Source of the DNA: Microbacterium testaceum
Lineage (GTDB): Bacteria > Actinomycetota > Actinomycetes > Actinomycetales > Microbacteriaceae
Direction: 5' to 3'
Assembly (NCBI RefSeq): GCF_006539145.1
Contig: NZ_BJML01000006.1
Coordinates: 1 to 64,000 of the forward strand
DNA length: 64,000 nucleotides
Positions 46,808 through 56,807 of this stretch are shown here, in pieces. How positions within the stretch are numbered: the stretch's first letter is position 1; each line of letters starts with the position of its first letter. The notes under the pieces were generated by a model that had not been told where the DNA came from, searched no databases, and saw only the letters and a program-made list of their open reading frames with translations. The translations under genes and the position numbers were made by a program.

Positions 46808-47862
46808 GACGTGGGTCCCACTTCGTCGTTGCGGTCTTTCTTCTCGCCCAGGCCGAGCCGGTCGGCGAGACCGAGAGCATCGACGTCGGGGCGGGTGACC
46901 GGGATGGAGCGTGTGTTCGTGCCGGGCTCGCGCGGCTCGGCTGCAGACGCCTCGGGCTCGGAGTCTTCGGCGGGAACCTCGGATGCCACGGGAGCAGCGG
47001 AAGCAACCGGCGCATCCGACCGTGGCGCGGCGGGCGGAGCATCGACACCCGGCTTCGTCAACGGTTCGACCGGGCCCGTGAGCCCGGTGACCTCGCGCTG
47101 CACCTCGAGGACGGCCGTGAGGGCCGCGACCGCGGCCGCACCGCGCTCGACCTCGGGCGCCAGGCGCGGGAGGCTCGACGTGTCGCCGTAGCCGCCGTGA
47201 CGCTCGTCACGCACCATCTCGCCGCCGCTGAGCTCGATCACGCGACGCTGCATCTGGTCGACGAACCCGGCCTCGTGGGTGGCCATGACGACGGTCGTCC
47301 CACCGGCGTTGATGCGCGCGAGAAGGCGCATGATGTCGATCGACGTACCGGGGTCAAGGTTTCCGGTCGGCTCATCGGCGAGCAGCACCTGCGGACGGTT
47401 GACGAGCGCGCGGGCGATCGCCACGCGCTGCTGCTCCCCACCCGACAGCTCGTGCGGCAGCCGCTTCTCTTTGCCGTCGAGGCCGACGAGCGCCAGCACC
47501 TCGGGCACGGCCTGCTGGATGAACCCGCGCGAGGCGCCGGTCACCTGCAGGGTGAAGGCGACGTTCTGATGCACCGTCTTGTTCGGCAGCAGGCGGAAAT
47601 CCTGGAACACCGAACCGATGTGACGGCGGAAGTAGGGAACCTTGCGGTTCGACAGCGTGCGCAGGTCGCGACCGAGCACGACGACGCGGCCGTCGCTGGG
47701 AGTCTCGGCGCGCAGGATGAGCTGCAGGCACGACGACTTGCCGGAGCCCGACGCGCCGACGAGGAAGACGAACTCCCCGCGCTGCACTTCGAAGTCGACG
47801 GCGTTCAGGGCGGGCTTCGCGGTGCCGCGATACCGCTTGGTGACGTTCTCGAACCGGATCAT
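46804..47862 (-). CDS. ftsE: Cell division ATP-binding protein FtsE, with C-terminal extension
   Basis: A protein of 352 aa. Residues 1-225 are a normal FtsE ABC domain: Walker A GASGSGKS (36-43), signature LSGGEQQR near 140, Walker [14 protein letters not shown] near 160 and the switch His in ATHEAGF. The remaining 125 residues are an extension: a helix ([19 protein letters not shown]), an Ala/Pro/Glu linker and a terminal block [25 protein letters not shown] precedes the ATG by 9 bases. Confidence 0.95.
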   Translation of the reverse strand: MIRFENVTKRYRGTAKPALNAVDFEVQRGEFVFLVGASGSGKSSCLQLILRAETPSDGRVVVLGRDLRTLSNRKVPYFRRHIGSVFQDFRLLPNKTVHQNVAFTLQVTGASRGFIQQAVPEVLALVGLDGKEKRLPHELSGGEQQRVAIARALVNRPQVLLADEPTGNLDPGTSIDIMRLLARINAGGTTVVMATHEAGFVDQMQRRVIELSGGEMVRDERHGGYGDTSSLPRLAPEVERGAAAVAALTAVLEVQREVTGLTGPVEPLTKPGVDAPPAAPRSDAPVASAAPVASEVPAEDSEPEASAAEPREPGTNTRSIPVTRPDVDALGLADRLGLGEKKDRNDEVGPTS

Positions 47863-47927
47863 GGCTCGATGAGCCTAAGCGCGGGCACCGAGCACGCGGA
47901 GAGGACGCGCCGTGTCGCGAAACCGAG

Positions 47928-47969
47928 AGAGCCCTATGGATGCCGGTTCAGCGGCATCCACAGGGCTCT
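47928..47969 (-). terminator. Terminator of prfB
   Basis: A 17-bp stem with one mismatch (47928-47944 with 47953-47969) combines AGAGCCCT/AGGGCTCT with GGATGCC/GGCATCC. It lies 19 bases beyond the prfB stop and separates it from the ftsE promoter. Confidence 0.75.
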
Positions 47970-47988
47970 TGTCACTCGTGGAGAGCGC

Positions 47989-49098
47989 TCAGTCGTCGTC
48001 CTTGCGCTTGCGCCAGCGGATGCCGGCCGCGATCAATCCGTCGAGGTCGCCGTCGAAGACCACCGCGGGGTTTCCGACCTCGTAACCGGTGCGCAGGTCT
48101 TTCACGAGCTGCTGACCGTAGAGGAAGTACGAGCGCATCTGGTCGCCCCAGCTCGCCGTGATCGTGCCGGCGAGTTCTTTCTTCTTCGCGGCCTCTTCTT
48201 CGCGCTTGAGCAGGAGCAGTCGCGTCTGGAGCACGCGCATGGCGGCCGCGCGGTTCTGGATCTGCGATTTCTCGTTCTGCATCGAGACGACGAGGCCCGT
48301 GGGCAGGTGCGTGATGCGCACGGCGGAGTCGGTCGTGTTGACCGACTGGCCGCCGGGACCGGACGAGCGGAACACGTCGACACGGATGTCGCCCTCGGGG
48401 ACCTCGACTTCGACGGCCTCTTCCATCACGGGGATGACCTCGACCGCGGCGAAGCTCGTCTGACGCTTGTCGGCGCCGCCGAAGGGGCTGATGCGCGCGA
48501 GACGGTGCGTCCCTGCTTCGACCGACAGCGTGCCGTAGGCGTAGGGAACGTCGACCTCGAAGGTGGCCGACTTGATGCCGGCGCCTTCGGCGTAGGACGT
48601 ATCCATGACCTTGACGGGGTACTTGTGGCGCTCGGCCCAGCGCAGGTACATGCGCAGCAGCATCTCGGCGAAGTCGGTGGCGTCGTCGCCGCCGGCGCCG
48701 GAGCGGATCGTGACGACCGCGGAGCGCGGGTCGTATTCGCCGTCGAGGAGCGTCTGCACCTCGAGCTGGCCGATCACATCTTTCAGCGAGGCGAGTTCGC
48801 GACGAGCCTCGTCGGCCGACTCCTCGTCCTCCATCTCGATCGCGAGCCCGACCAGCACCTCGAGGTCGTCGAGACGCTGCTCGATCTCCGAGACGCGCTT
48901 GAGCTCCGCTTGGCGGTGGCTGAGGCGGCTGGTGACCTTCTGAGCGTTCTCGACGTCGTCCCAGAGGTCGGGGGCACCGGCCTCGTCGCTGAGGCGTTCG
49001 ATGTCGGCTTTGAGTGCGTCGACGTCGACCACGGCCTGGATATCGGCGAAGGTCGAGCGCAGCGCCTGGATGTCGGCGGTCAAATCGAGTTCGAGCAT
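47989..49098 (-). CDS. prfB: Peptide chain release factor 2
   Basis: A protein of 369 aa. The stop-codon reading motif SPF is in [14 protein letters not shown] near 206, and the catalytic GGQ in [15 protein letters not shown] near 247. The reading frame is continuous from the ATG, so the programmed +1 frameshift used by many prfB genes is absent. TAGGCT lies 9 bases before the ATG, giving a leader of at most a few bases. It begins the ftsE-ftsX-smpB gene group but has its own terminator. Confidence 0.97.
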   Translation of the reverse strand: MLELDLTADIQALRSTFADIQAVVDVDALKADIERLSDEAGAPDLWDDVENAQKVTSRLSHRQAELKRVSEIEQRLDDLEVLVGLAIEMEDEESADEARRELASLKDVIGQLEVQTLLDGEYDPRSAVVTIRSGAGGDDATDFAEMLLRMYLRWAERHKYPVKVMDTSYAEGAGIKSATFEVDVPYAYGTLSVEAGTHRLARISPFGGADKRQTSFAAVEVIPVMEEAVEVEVPEGDIRVDVFRSSGPGGQSVNTTDSAVRITHLPTGLVVSMQNEKSQIQNRAAAMRVLQTRLLLLKREEEAAKKKELAGTITASWGDQMRSYFLYGQQLVKDLRTGYEVGNPAVVFDGDLDGLIAAGIRWRKRKDDD

Positions 49099-49124
49099 TT
49101 GAGATCAAGCCTATCGTGGAGACA

Positions 49125-50408
49125 GTGACAGCCGACTCTCCCCGGAACGTGCTGGTGCGCTTCGCACCGATGATCTACGGCCCCACCCTTCTCTTCGCCC
49201 TGGGCGAGGGCGCCGTGATCCCCCTCATCCCCGTGATCGCGAACCGCCTCGGCGCCGACGTCGCCCTGGCCGCGCTCGTGGCGGCCGCTCTCGTGGTCGG
49301 TCAGCTGTGCGGGAACATCCCCGCCGGATGGGCCGTCGCCCGCTTCGGCGAGCGCCTGACGATGGGGGTCGCCGGCATCATCGTGCTCGCCGGACTCCTC
49401 GGCATCGTCTTCGCGCAGTCGCTGGCGTTCTTCACCGCCGCGGTGTTCCTCATCGGCTTCTGCGCGGCCTCGTTCGCCCTCGCGCGTCACTCGTTCATGA
49501 CCACGCGCGTTCCCCTGACCTTCCGCGCTCGCGCTCTGTCACTCCTGGGCGGCACGTTCCGCCTGGGCATGTTCGTCGGCCCGTTCATCTCGGCGGCCCT
49601 CTTGGCGATCTTCGGCTCCGAGACGGCGTCCATCGTCTTCTTCGCGGTCTGCCAGGTCGCGACGATCCTGCTCGTGTTCTTCGGCCCGGATCCCGAGAAG
49701 GCCGTCCCCGTGGGCGCGGGCTCGCCCACCGGCCGCGGAGCGGGCGACTCGCGCGACGCGGAAGACACGGGCGAACCCGTCACCGGAGCGATCCCCACCG
49801 TTGAGCGGGTCGGGGTGTTCCGCACGATGTGGCGGTACCGCGGCGTGCTCGCGCGCCTGGGCCTCGCCGCCTCGTCGCTGTCGGCCGTTCGCTCGGCACG
49901 CCAGGTGGTCCTGCCCCTGTGGGGTGTCTCCCTCGGACTGGATGCCGGCACGATCGCCGTGGTCGTGGGTGTCTCGGGGGCGATCGACTTCGCCCTCTTC
50001 TACGCGAGCGGCCAGGTCATGGACCGCTTCGGTCGCCTGTGGGCGGCCCTTCCCGCCATGGTCCTCATGGGCGCGGGCTTCTTCGCCCTGTCGTTCACGC
50101 ACGAGCTGTCTTCGGCGGCCATGTGGTACGCGATGTTCGCGGCGGTTCTGGGCGTCGGCAACGGCCTGTCCAGCGGCATCCTGCTCACTCTCGGCGCCGA
50201 TGTGGCGCCTCCGACCGACCCCGCGGCGTTCCTCGGATCATGGCGGACCCTGACGGATGCCGGTGGCGCGGTGGCCCCGTTGATCGTCTCGGCCTTGACG
50301 GCCGTCGCGTCCCTGTCGGTCGGTGTCGGCGCGATGGGTCTGGTCGCGGTGCTCGGCGCCGCGGGCTTCATCCGGTGGGTGCCCCGATACGTGCCGCGCT
50401 CCCGCTGA
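49125..50408 (+). CDS. MFS transporter
   Basis: A protein of about 427 aa with about 12 helices and the loop 2-3 motif VARFGERLTMGVAG. A central acidic loop (GDSRDAEDTGEPV) divides the halves. GTG 49125 is 7 bases after TATCGT and is preferred; GTG 49116 is possible. It is divergent from prfB with 26 bases between the starts, so the promoters overlap. Substrate unknown. Confidence 0.85.
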   Translation: MTADSPRNVLVRFAPMIYGPTLLFALGEGAVIPLIPVIANRLGADVALAALVAAALVVGQLCGNIPAGWAVARFGERLTMGVAGIIVLAGLLGIVFAQSLAFFTAAVFLIGFCAASFALARHSFMTTRVPLTFRARALSLLGGTFRLGMFVGPFISAALLAIFGSETASIVFFAVCQVATILLVFFGPDPEKAVPVGAGSPTGRGAGDSRDAEDTGEPVTGAIPTVERVGVFRTMWRYRGVLARLGLAASSLSAVRSARQVVLPLWGVSLGLDAGTIAVVVGVSGAIDFALFYASGQVMDRFGRLWAALPAMVLMGAGFFALSFTHELSSAAMWYAMFAAVLGVGNGLSSGILLTLGADVAPPTDPAAFLGSWRTLTDAGGAVAPLIVSALTAVASLSVGVGAMGLVAVLGAAGFIRWVPRYVPRSR

Positions 50409-50418
50409 CCGCACCACA

Positions 50419-50486
50419 CCCGCGTGAGGGGCCACTTCCTGTCGCTTCGGGCACCCCACGGCGACAGATTCAGACCCTCACGCGGG
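50419..50486. repeat. Inverted-repeat element, CGTGAGGGGCC family, copy 1
   Basis: CCCGCGTGAGGG (50419-50430) is the exact inverse of 50475-50486, and the inner CTGTCGC (50439-50445) pairs with GCGACAG (50461-50467). It fills the gap between two convergent genes, so it may also end transcription. It shares CGTGAGGGGCC with the element at 61.8 kb. Confidence 0.72.
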
Positions 50487-50495
50487 AGGGCGCAC

Positions 50496-51515
50496 TTACT
50501 CCGCGACGCGGATCAGGACCTTGCCCAGCGCACCCTGCTCGACGGCGTCGTGCGCCGCGGCAGTGTCGTCCAGCACGAACCACGTGAGCGGGAGCCCGGC
50601 GTCCTCCCCGACCGGGAGCGCTCCGTCGGCGACGGCGGCGGCGACGTCTTCGGCGGCGGCGAGCAGCGCCCGCTCCCCCACCGTGTACAGCAGCAGGCCC
50701 TGCCAGCGCACGTTCTTCGCGAAGCTCTCGCGCACGCGGGCCGTGAAGTCGGCCCCGCCGTTGTCGGCGTAGTAGCCGATCGTTCCGTGGTTGGCGACCA
50801 CCTCGACGTCGAGGCCGGCGTTGTCGGCGATGGCGACCTCGACGATGTGCTCGACGCCGTTCGGGGCGAGCTCCCGGATGCCGTCGGCCAGCGTCTCGCT
50901 CGGGTACTGCAGCACGTGGTGGGCGCCGGCCGCGCGAGCCAGGGCCTCCTTCTCATCACTGCTCACGGTGGCGATGACCGTGGCTCCGGCCCACGCGGCG
51001 AGCTGGATCGCGGCGTGACCGACGGCCCCGGCACCGCCCTGCACGAGCACGGTGCGACCGGCGAGCGCACCGGGGGCCAGACGCGAGGGTCCGTCCTCGT
51101 GCACGGTCAGGGCGCGATGCGCGGTCATCGCGGGGACTCCGAGGCTGGCGCCGAGCTCGAACGACGCGCTGTCGGGCAGGGGTACCGCGCGCGAAGCGGG
51201 AAGGACGGTGTACTGCGCCGCCGTGCCGAACGGACGCTGGTGGGCGGCGAGGTACACCCACACCCGCTGACCGACCGACAGCGTGTCCACGCCGGCGCCG
51301 ATGGCATCCACCACTCCCGCCCCGTCCTGGTTCGGGGTGACCTCGTCGAAGGGCAGCGGGCGCCCGGTCGTCGCGCGGGCCTTCCAGTCGGTGGGGTTCA
51401 CGCCCGACACGGTGAGGCGCACGCGCACCTCGCCCGCGGCGGGCTCGGGCAGCGGTCTGTCCTCGAGCGAGAGGACGGAGGAGTCACCGGGCTGGGAGTA
51501 CGTGATCGCCTTCAT
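50496..51515 (-). CDS. NADPH:quinone reductase-like MDR oxidoreductase
   Basis: A protein of 339 aa of the medium-chain dehydrogenase family. The coenzyme loop is VLVQGGAGAVGHAAIQLA near 152, and SGVNPTDWKAR (near 38) is the quinone-oxidoreductase N-terminal signature. No catalytic zinc-ligand Cys are in the usual place, so it is the zinc-free quinone reductase type. ATG 51515 starts the standard MKAITYSQPG; upstream frame ignored. Substrate is likely a quinone or other alpha,beta-unsaturated carbonyl. Confidence 0.88.
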   Translation of the reverse strand: MKAITYSQPGDSSVLSLEDRPLPEPAAGEVRVRLTVSGVNPTDWKARATTGRPLPFDEVTPNQDGAGVVDAIGAGVDTLSVGQRVWVYLAAHQRPFGTAAQYTVLPASRAVPLPDSASFELGASLGVPAMTAHRALTVHEDGPSRLAPGALAGRTVLVQGGAGAVGHAAIQLAAWAGATVIATVSSDEKEALARAAGAHHVLQYPSETLADGIRELAPNGVEHIVEVAIADNAGLDVEVVANHGTIGYYADNGGADFTARVRESFAKNVRWQGLLLYTVGERALLAAAEDVAAAVADGALPVGEDAGLPLTWFVLDDTAAAHDAVEQGALGKVLIRVAE

Positions 51516-51642
51516 GCGAGGATCCAGCGTCGAAACGGCCCGAGACATTCCTTGGGCGTGTCGCGGCGCGCGGGACGAGCGCGGCGTTTGACGGCGGCTT
51601 CACAACGTCGGAGCGCTGCGCCCGCTTAGAATGAGCACACTC

Positions 51643-51724
51643 GCGGGAGTGGTGAAATCGGTAGACACGCAGGATTTAGGTTCCTGTGCCTTCGGGCGTG
51701 GGGGTTCAAGTCCCCCCTTCCGCA
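51643..51724 (+). tRNA. tRNA-Leu (anticodon TAG)
   Basis: The acceptor GCGGGAG pairs with CTTCCGC (one G-T), discriminator A, no encoded CCA, 82 bases. The stem CAGGA/TCCTG encloses TTTAGGT, giving TAG. A long variable arm (TGCCTTCGGGCG) fits a class II leucine tRNA. Confidence 0.95.
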
Positions 51725-51772
51725 CGGTGACCGCCACCTCCAGCACCGACCTTCCGACCCGACGGGACCGAT

Positions 51773-52522
51773 GTGATCCACACCACCAGCTCGTTGCTCC
51801 CGTGGCTCGACCCCGCGACGATCATCACCAACTCGCAGCCGTGGGCGCTGCTCGTCGTATGCTTCATCATCTTCGCCGAGACCGGTCTGCTCATCGGCTT
51901 CCTGCTGCCGGGCGACACCCTGCTGATCATGGCGGGCCTGCTGTCGCACTCGACCGACGCCGCCCCGAACGGCGTGTTCGGGCTCAACGCCTGGTGGGTC
52001 GCCCTCGCGATCGGTTTCGCGGCGTTCGTCGGCGGCGAGGTCGGGTACTTCATCGGCCACAAGGCCGGTCCGTCGATCTTCGAACGCAAAGAGTCTGGAC
52101 TGTTCAGCAAGAAGAACGTCGAGCGCACGAACGCCTTCTTCGAGCGCTTCGGTGGCCTGACCGTCATCCTCGCCCGCTTCGTTCCGGTCGTGCGCACCTT
52201 CGCGCCGATCGCCGCGGGTGTCGGCCACATGCCGTGGAAGAAGTACTCGCTGTACAACTTCATCGGCGCGGTTATCTGGGGCATCGGCCTCACGATGATC
52301 GGCTACCTGGTCGGCTACATCCCCTTCATCCGCGACATTGTCACCGAGTACATCGACGTGATCCTGCTCGCCGCCGTCGCCGGCACGGCGATCTTCATCG
52401 CGATCCACTACTTCCGCGAGCGCGCCGCCGCCAAGCGCGAGGGTGCCGTCACCCCCGCCGAGGCCGAATCGCTCACCCTCGATGCGAAGACCCTCGAAGA
52501 CGGCGACCAGCCGACGCGCTAA
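51773..52522 (+). CDS. DedA family membrane protein
   Basis: A protein of 249 aa with the DedA pattern: ETGLLIGFLLPGDTLL near 37, GGEVGYFIGHKAGP near 87 and the re-entrant motif ARFVPVVRTFAPIAAGVGHM near 137. These proteins act as lipid scramblases or flippases of the inner membrane. A charged tail follows the last helix. The GTG start has no strong ribosome-binding site. Its stop overlaps the stop of ku by 3 bases, so the two genes are tail-to-tail. Confidence 0.92.
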   Translation: MIHTTSSLLPWLDPATIITNSQPWALLVVCFIIFAETGLLIGFLLPGDTLLIMAGLLSHSTDAAPNGVFGLNAWWVALAIGFAAFVGGEVGYFIGHKAGPSIFERKESGLFSKKNVERTNAFFERFGGLTVILARFVPVVRTFAPIAAGVGHMPWKKYSLYNFIGAVIWGIGLTMIGYLVGYIPFIRDIVTEYIDVILLAAVAGTAIFIAIHYFRERAAAKREGAVTPAEAESLTLDAKTLEDGDQPTR

Positions 52523-53400
52523 GACGCCTTCGCGTTCTTCTTCTTGGCCGCCGGCTTCGTGTCGGCGGCCTTGCCTTTCTCGTCGGTCTTGCCGGTGTCC
52601 GCGCCGCCCGATCGGGCCGCGCGACTGCGCTCGACGCTCGCGCGAAGGGCCTCCATCAGATCGATGACCTCGCCGCCGTCTTCTTCTTCCTTCTTGCCGA
52701 AGGTCGCGTCGGTGTCGATCGCGTCGCCCTGCTCGAGCTTCGCGTCGATGAGGGTACGCAACTCCGACTGGTACTCGTCGGTGAACTCCTCGGGGTCGAA
52801 GTCCTTCGAGAAGCTGTCGACGAGCGATGCCGACATCTCGAGCTCCTTCGCCGAGATCCGCACGCTCTCGTCCAGCGACGGGAACGCCGCCTCGCGCACC
52901 TCGTCGGCCCACAGCAACGTCTGCAGCACGAGCACGTCGCCGCGCACGCGTAAGGCCGCGAGCCGGGTCTTCTGCCGGAGCGAGAAGCGGACGATCGCGG
53001 TGCGGTCGGTCTGCTCCAGTGTCTTGCGCAGCAGGACATAAGCCTTGGGCGACGAGGAGTCGGGCTCGAGGTAGTACGCCTTGTCGAGCGTCAGCAGGTC
53101 GACCTGGTCGCTCGGCACGAACTCGACGACCTCGATCTCGCGACTGCGCTCGCTGGGCAGCGACGCCAGGTCGTCCTTGGTCAGCACGACCGTCTGCTCG
53201 CCGTCGTCGTAGGCCTTGTCGATGTCCTGGTAGGGCACCACTTCGCCGTCGACCTCGCAGATCCGCTGGTAACGGATCCGCCCGCCGTCCTTGTTGTGCA
53301 CCTGGTGCAGCGAGACGTCGTGGTCTTCGGTGGCGGAGTACACCTTCACGGGCACGTTGACGAGGCCGAAGGTCAGGGCGCCCTTCCAGATCGATCGCAT
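52519..53400 (-). CDS. ku: Non-homologous end-joining protein Ku
   Basis: A protein of 293 aa starting MRSIWKGALTFGLVNVPVKVY, the bacterial Ku signature, followed by the Ku core (KAYYLEPDSSSPKAYVLLR). The C-terminal 40 residues are rich in Lys and Ala (AADTKPAAKKKNAKAS), the type of tail that binds DNA and influences threading. It holds broken DNA ends and recruits LigD, encoded divergently 195 bases away. The much longer open frame reaching 54594 is the antisense of ligD. Confidence 0.96.
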   Translation of the reverse strand: MRSIWKGALTFGLVNVPVKVYSATEDHDVSLHQVHNKDGGRIRYQRICEVDGEVVPYQDIDKAYDDGEQTVVLTKDDLASLPSERSREIEVVEFVPSDQVDLLTLDKAYYLEPDSSSPKAYVLLRKTLEQTDRTAIVRFSLRQKTRLAALRVRGDVLVLQTLLWADEVREAAFPSLDESVRISAKELEMSASLVDSFSKDFDPEEFTDEYQSELRTLIDAKLEQGDAIDTDATFGKKEEEDGGEVIDLMEALRASVERSRAARSGGADTGKTDEKGKAADTKPAAKKKNAKAS

Positions 53401-53595
53401 GCGACCAGTGAACACCGGATGGGGCGCGAATGCCGAGACCCTTGCGGACCGGGTGCGCGCCCGTCCCACGCCGGCCACACCCATGCGGCAGGCCCCCACC
53501 GCTCTACCCCGGACTCGCCCCTGTCCACCGGAACCCGCACCGCGTGCTCGCAACCCCCTGGGCACGCGCCACCGTCCTCGCTCTACGCTGGGGCG

Positions 53596-56031
53596 ATGAC
53601 GGAGCAGACGGTGCGCATCGGCGGTCGCCGCCTGCGCCTGTCGAACCTCGACAAGGTGCTCTACCCCGAGACCGGCACCACCAAGGGCGAGGTGATCGAC
53701 TACTACTCGCGGGTCGCTCCCCTGCTGCTCCCTCACGTCGCCGACCGCCCGGTGACCCGCAAACGCTGGCCCGACGGAGTGGGAACGGATGCCAGCCCGG
53801 GCGAACCGTTCTTCGCCAAGGCTCTCGAGCCGGGCGCTCCGGCCTGGGTGCGCCGCCTCTCGATCGATCATTCCTCGGGCGCGAAGGACTACCCCCTCGT
53901 CGACGACCTGCCGACCCTCGTCTACCTCGCACAGGTCGCGAGTCTGGAGCTGCACGTGCCGCAGTGGCGCTTCTCGGGCGACGGCGAACGGCAGAACCCA
54001 GACCGTCTCGTGCTCGACCTCGATCCGGGGCCCGGGGTCGGTCTCGTCGAGTGCGCCGAGGTGGCGCGGTGGGCCCGAGCGATCCTGCAGGACATCGGCC
54101 TCGACCCCCTCCCGGTCACCAGCGGAAGCAAAGGGATCCACCTCTACGCGCGCCTCGACGGACGACAGTCCAGCGACGCGGCCAGCGCCGTCGCGAGGGA
54201 GCTCGCGCGCGCGATCGAGGCCGACCATCCCGACCTCGTCGTCAGTCAGATGTCGAGAGCTGCGCGCCCGGGGAAAGTGTTCATCGACTGGAGTCAGAAC
54301 AACGGCGCGAAGACGACGATCGCGCCCTACTCGCTCCGCGGCCGCCCTCACCCCTACGTCGCCGCCCCGCGCACCTGGGCAGAACTCGACGACCCGCACC
54401 TCCGCCACCTGTTGTTCACCGAGGTTCTCGAGCGTCCCGACGACCCGCTGGCTCCCGTCGACGCGACGCACGGACCGCTGCGCGCGTACCTCGCCAAGCG
54501 CACCGCCGGGAAGACTCCCGAGCCCGTGCCCGAGAATCCGCATGGCACTCCCGCTCGCGAGGGACTTGCCCGCTTCGTCATCCAAGAGCACCACGCCTCA
54601 CGTCTGCACTGGGACCTCCGGCTCGAACGCGACGGCGTGCTCGTCAGCTGGGCCGTGCCGAAGGGCGTGCCCTCGACCACCGCGAAGAACAGTCTCGCCG
54701 TCATGACCGAGGATCACCCCCTGCCGTACCTCGATTTCGCCGGAGAGATCCCCCGCGGAGAGTACGGCGCGGGCACCATGACCGTCTGGGACACCGGCAC
54801 CTACGAACTCGAGAAGTGGCGCGACGACGAGGTGATCGCGACCCTCGAGGGCCGCGGCGACGGCCCCCTCGGTCGCGTGCGGCTCGCGCTCATCCGCACC
54901 GAGGGGCGGGGCGAGAAGTCGCAGTGGTTGCTGCACCGGATGAAGACGGATGCCGATGGCCGCCCGCAGAGCGACGGAGCGCCCGTCGTGCCCCGGGATC
55001 ACCGTTCCACCAGCCCCGAGGTCGCGATCTCCTCGGCCCCCGCTGCCCCGCCGACCGCCGCCGAACTCACGCCGATGCTCGCCCGTTCCGCGACCGCCGG
55101 TATGGCCCGCGCCGCCGCCGAACGCTGGGGCGGCACACCCTGGGTGGAGATGAAGTGGGATGGCATCCGGGGTATGGGGATCTGGGATGGAGAACGATTG
55201 CAGTTGCGCTCCCGCAACGGCGTCGATCTGACCGCGGCCTACCCCGAGCTCACGAGCGTCCACCTGGGGCTCGGGCGCACCCCCGCGGTGTTCGACGGCG
55301 AGATCGTCGCCCTCGACGAGCAGGGTCGACCGAGCTTCCCTCTCCTGCAGAAGCGGATGAACCTCGCGAAGCCGCGCGAGATCGCTCACGAGGCCGAGCG
55401 CACCCCCGTTCACCTGTACCTGTTCGATGTGCTGTCCGTGGGAGGGCGCGATGTGGCATCGCTCCCCCTGTTCGAACGGCGCGGGATGCTCGAGACGCTG
55501 GCCGAGGAAGCCGGCGGCCCGGTCGTCGTTCCTCCCGTGTTCGACGACGTGGATGCCGCGGTCTCGACGAGCGGTCGTTTCGGCCTCGAAGGGATCGTGG
55601 TGAAAGACCCGGGCTCGATCTATCGTCGTGGCGTGCGATCGGAGCAATGGCTCAAGGTGAAGCATTCGCGGACGCAGGAGGTCGTGATCGGCGGGATCCG
55701 ACCGGGCAAGGGCAACCGCGAGGGCTCGATCGGCTCCCTGCTGGTGGGGATACCCACGGAGCGCGGGCTGCAGTACGCGGGCCGGGTGGGCTCGGGATTC
55801 GGCGAGCGGACCCTGGCCCGGCTGACCGAGGTGCTCGAGCCGCTGCACGCCGACACGAACCCGTTCATCGGTGTGCCGGCCGCCGATGCGCGCGACGCCC
55901 TGTGGGTGCAGCCCACCCTCGTGGCGGAGGTCGAGTTCGCGGAGTTCACCCCCGGCGGGATCCTCCGACAGGCGCGGTGGCGCGGGCTCCGTCCGGACAA
56001 GTCGCCCGCCGAGGTCGTGCACGAGAACTGA
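53596..56031 (+). CDS. ligD: Multifunctional NHEJ DNA ligase LigD
   Basis: A protein of 811 aa with three domains in the order polymerase/primase (about 10-290; VLDLDPGPG, TSGSKGIHLYARL), 3'-phosphoesterase (about 328-480; QEHHASRLHWDLRLERDG) and ATP-dependent ligase (about 505-811). The AMP-accepting Lys520 is in EMKWDGIRG. This Pol-PE-Lig order is that of Mycobacterium rather than of Pseudomonas. It fills, trims and seals DNA breaks held by Ku. ATG 53596 lies 6 bases behind TACGCT (leaderless). Confidence 0.96.
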   Translation: MTEQTVRIGGRRLRLSNLDKVLYPETGTTKGEVIDYYSRVAPLLLPHVADRPVTRKRWPDGVGTDASPGEPFFAKALEPGAPAWVRRLSIDHSSGAKDYPLVDDLPTLVYLAQVASLELHVPQWRFSGDGERQNPDRLVLDLDPGPGVGLVECAEVARWARAILQDIGLDPLPVTSGSKGIHLYARLDGRQSSDAASAVARELARAIEADHPDLVVSQMSRAARPGKVFIDWSQNNGAKTTIAPYSLRGRPHPYVAAPRTWAELDDPHLRHLLFTEVLERPDDPLAPVDATHGPLRAYLAKRTAGKTPEPVPENPHGTPAREGLARFVIQEHHASRLHWDLRLERDGVLVSWAVPKGVPSTTAKNSLAVMTEDHPLPYLDFAGEIPRGEYGAGTMTVWDTGTYELEKWRDDEVIATLEGRGDGPLGRVRLALIRTEGRGEKSQWLLHRMKTDADGRPQSDGAPVVPRDHRSTSPEVAISSAPAAPPTAAELTPMLARSATAGMARAAAERWGGTPWVEMKWDGIRGMGIWDGERLQLRSRNGVDLTAAYPELTSVHLGLGRTPAVFDGEIVALDEQGRPSFPLLQKRMNLAKPREIAHEAERTPVHLYLFDVLSVGGRDVASLPLFERRGMLETLAEEAGGPVVVPPVFDDVDAAVSTSGRFGLEGIVVKDPGSIYRRGVRSEQWLKVKHSRTQEVVIGGIRPGKGNREGSIGSLLVGIPTERGLQYAGRVGSGFGERTLARLTEVLEPLHADTNPFIGVPAADARDALWVQPTLVAEVEFAEFTPGGILRQARWRGLRPDKSPAEVVHEN

Positions 56032-56052
56032 TCCTCGTGAGACCTGGACCGT

Positions 56053-56754
56053 TCAGTCGTCGACGACGATCCATTCGCCGAAACGGCGGAATCCGGATGC
56101 CAGCGCGAGAGCCACCGACGGCGCGTTGTCGAGCTGGCACCGGTACTGGGGTTCGTACCCGCGCTCCAGCGCGTCGGCAGCCATCGCCAGCACCGTCGCT
56201 CGCGCCAGTCCGCGCCCACGGAATTCCGGCAACGTGATGACGCCGAGGTCGGCGAGTCGCGTGCCCGTCCAGGGATACATGCTCGCCGCCGCCGCCAGCG
56301 TGCCGTCGACGAACGTGCCGAACACCAGCCAGTGGTCGAGCTCGACGAAAGCCTCGTCGAGGTCGTCTTCGGGTGCTGCTGCGGCGAGAGCGGCGAAGGC
56401 GTCCGTGTCGTCGGCCGTCAGTCGACGCGTGCTCGACTCCGGCTCGGGAGCGGTGACGTTCGCGTGCTCCTCCATCGGAAGGTAGAAGAGGTGGTCGGGG
56501 TCGTTCAGGGAGATTCCCGCCGCGTCGATACGCTGCAGGACGTCGTCCGCCGAGAGCCTTTCCCCGTCGGAGACACCGACCTGCGCCGCCCGCTCCGGGC
56601 TCACCGACACGATGACCGCGCCCTCACCGGTGCGCAGGATCGACACAGACCGATTCTCGGGCAGTTTCGGATCGACGACGACGACCGCCTCGTCGTCCGA
56701 GAGGGAGCTCGCCGAGCCCGGCAGCCAATGGTCGATCACGAGAGAGGAGAACAT
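56053..56754 (-). CDS. GNAT-family N-acetyltransferase
   Basis: A protein of 233 aa. The acetyl-CoA loop is PEFRGRGLARATVLAM near 176, preceded by the GVITL strand. The N-terminal 100 residues form a separate domain without a clear family. Acceptor unknown. It faces ligD tail-to-tail with 21 bases between stops. Confidence 0.83.
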   Translation of the reverse strand: MFSSLVIDHWLPGSASSLSDDEAVVVVDPKLPENRSVSILRTGEGAVIVSVSPERAAQVGVSDGERLSADDVLQRIDAAGISLNDPDHLFYLPMEEHANVTAPEPESSTRRLTADDTDAFAALAAAAPEDDLDEAFVELDHWLVFGTFVDGTLAAAASMYPWTGTRLADLGVITLPEFRGRGLARATVLAMAADALERGYEPQYRCQLDNAPSVALALASGFRRFGEWIVVDD

Positions 56755-56807
56755 ACGGAACCTTCCGGGGATGCGGGTGCCTGTGCCCGAAGGCTATCCG
56801 ACCGCGC

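Noticed and set aside
47989-49098. Programmed +1 frameshift in prfB
   Set aside because: The reading frame is continuous from ATG 49098 with no in-frame stop near the N terminus.
52519-54594. A 691-aa open frame that includes Ku as its C-terminal half
   Set aside because: The upstream half is antisense to ligD and has no domain; Ku starts at its usual MRSIWKG.
53430-56237. A 935-aa plus-strand frame overlapping ligD
   Set aside because: Arg/Pro-rich shadow in the wrong frame of a well-supported gene.
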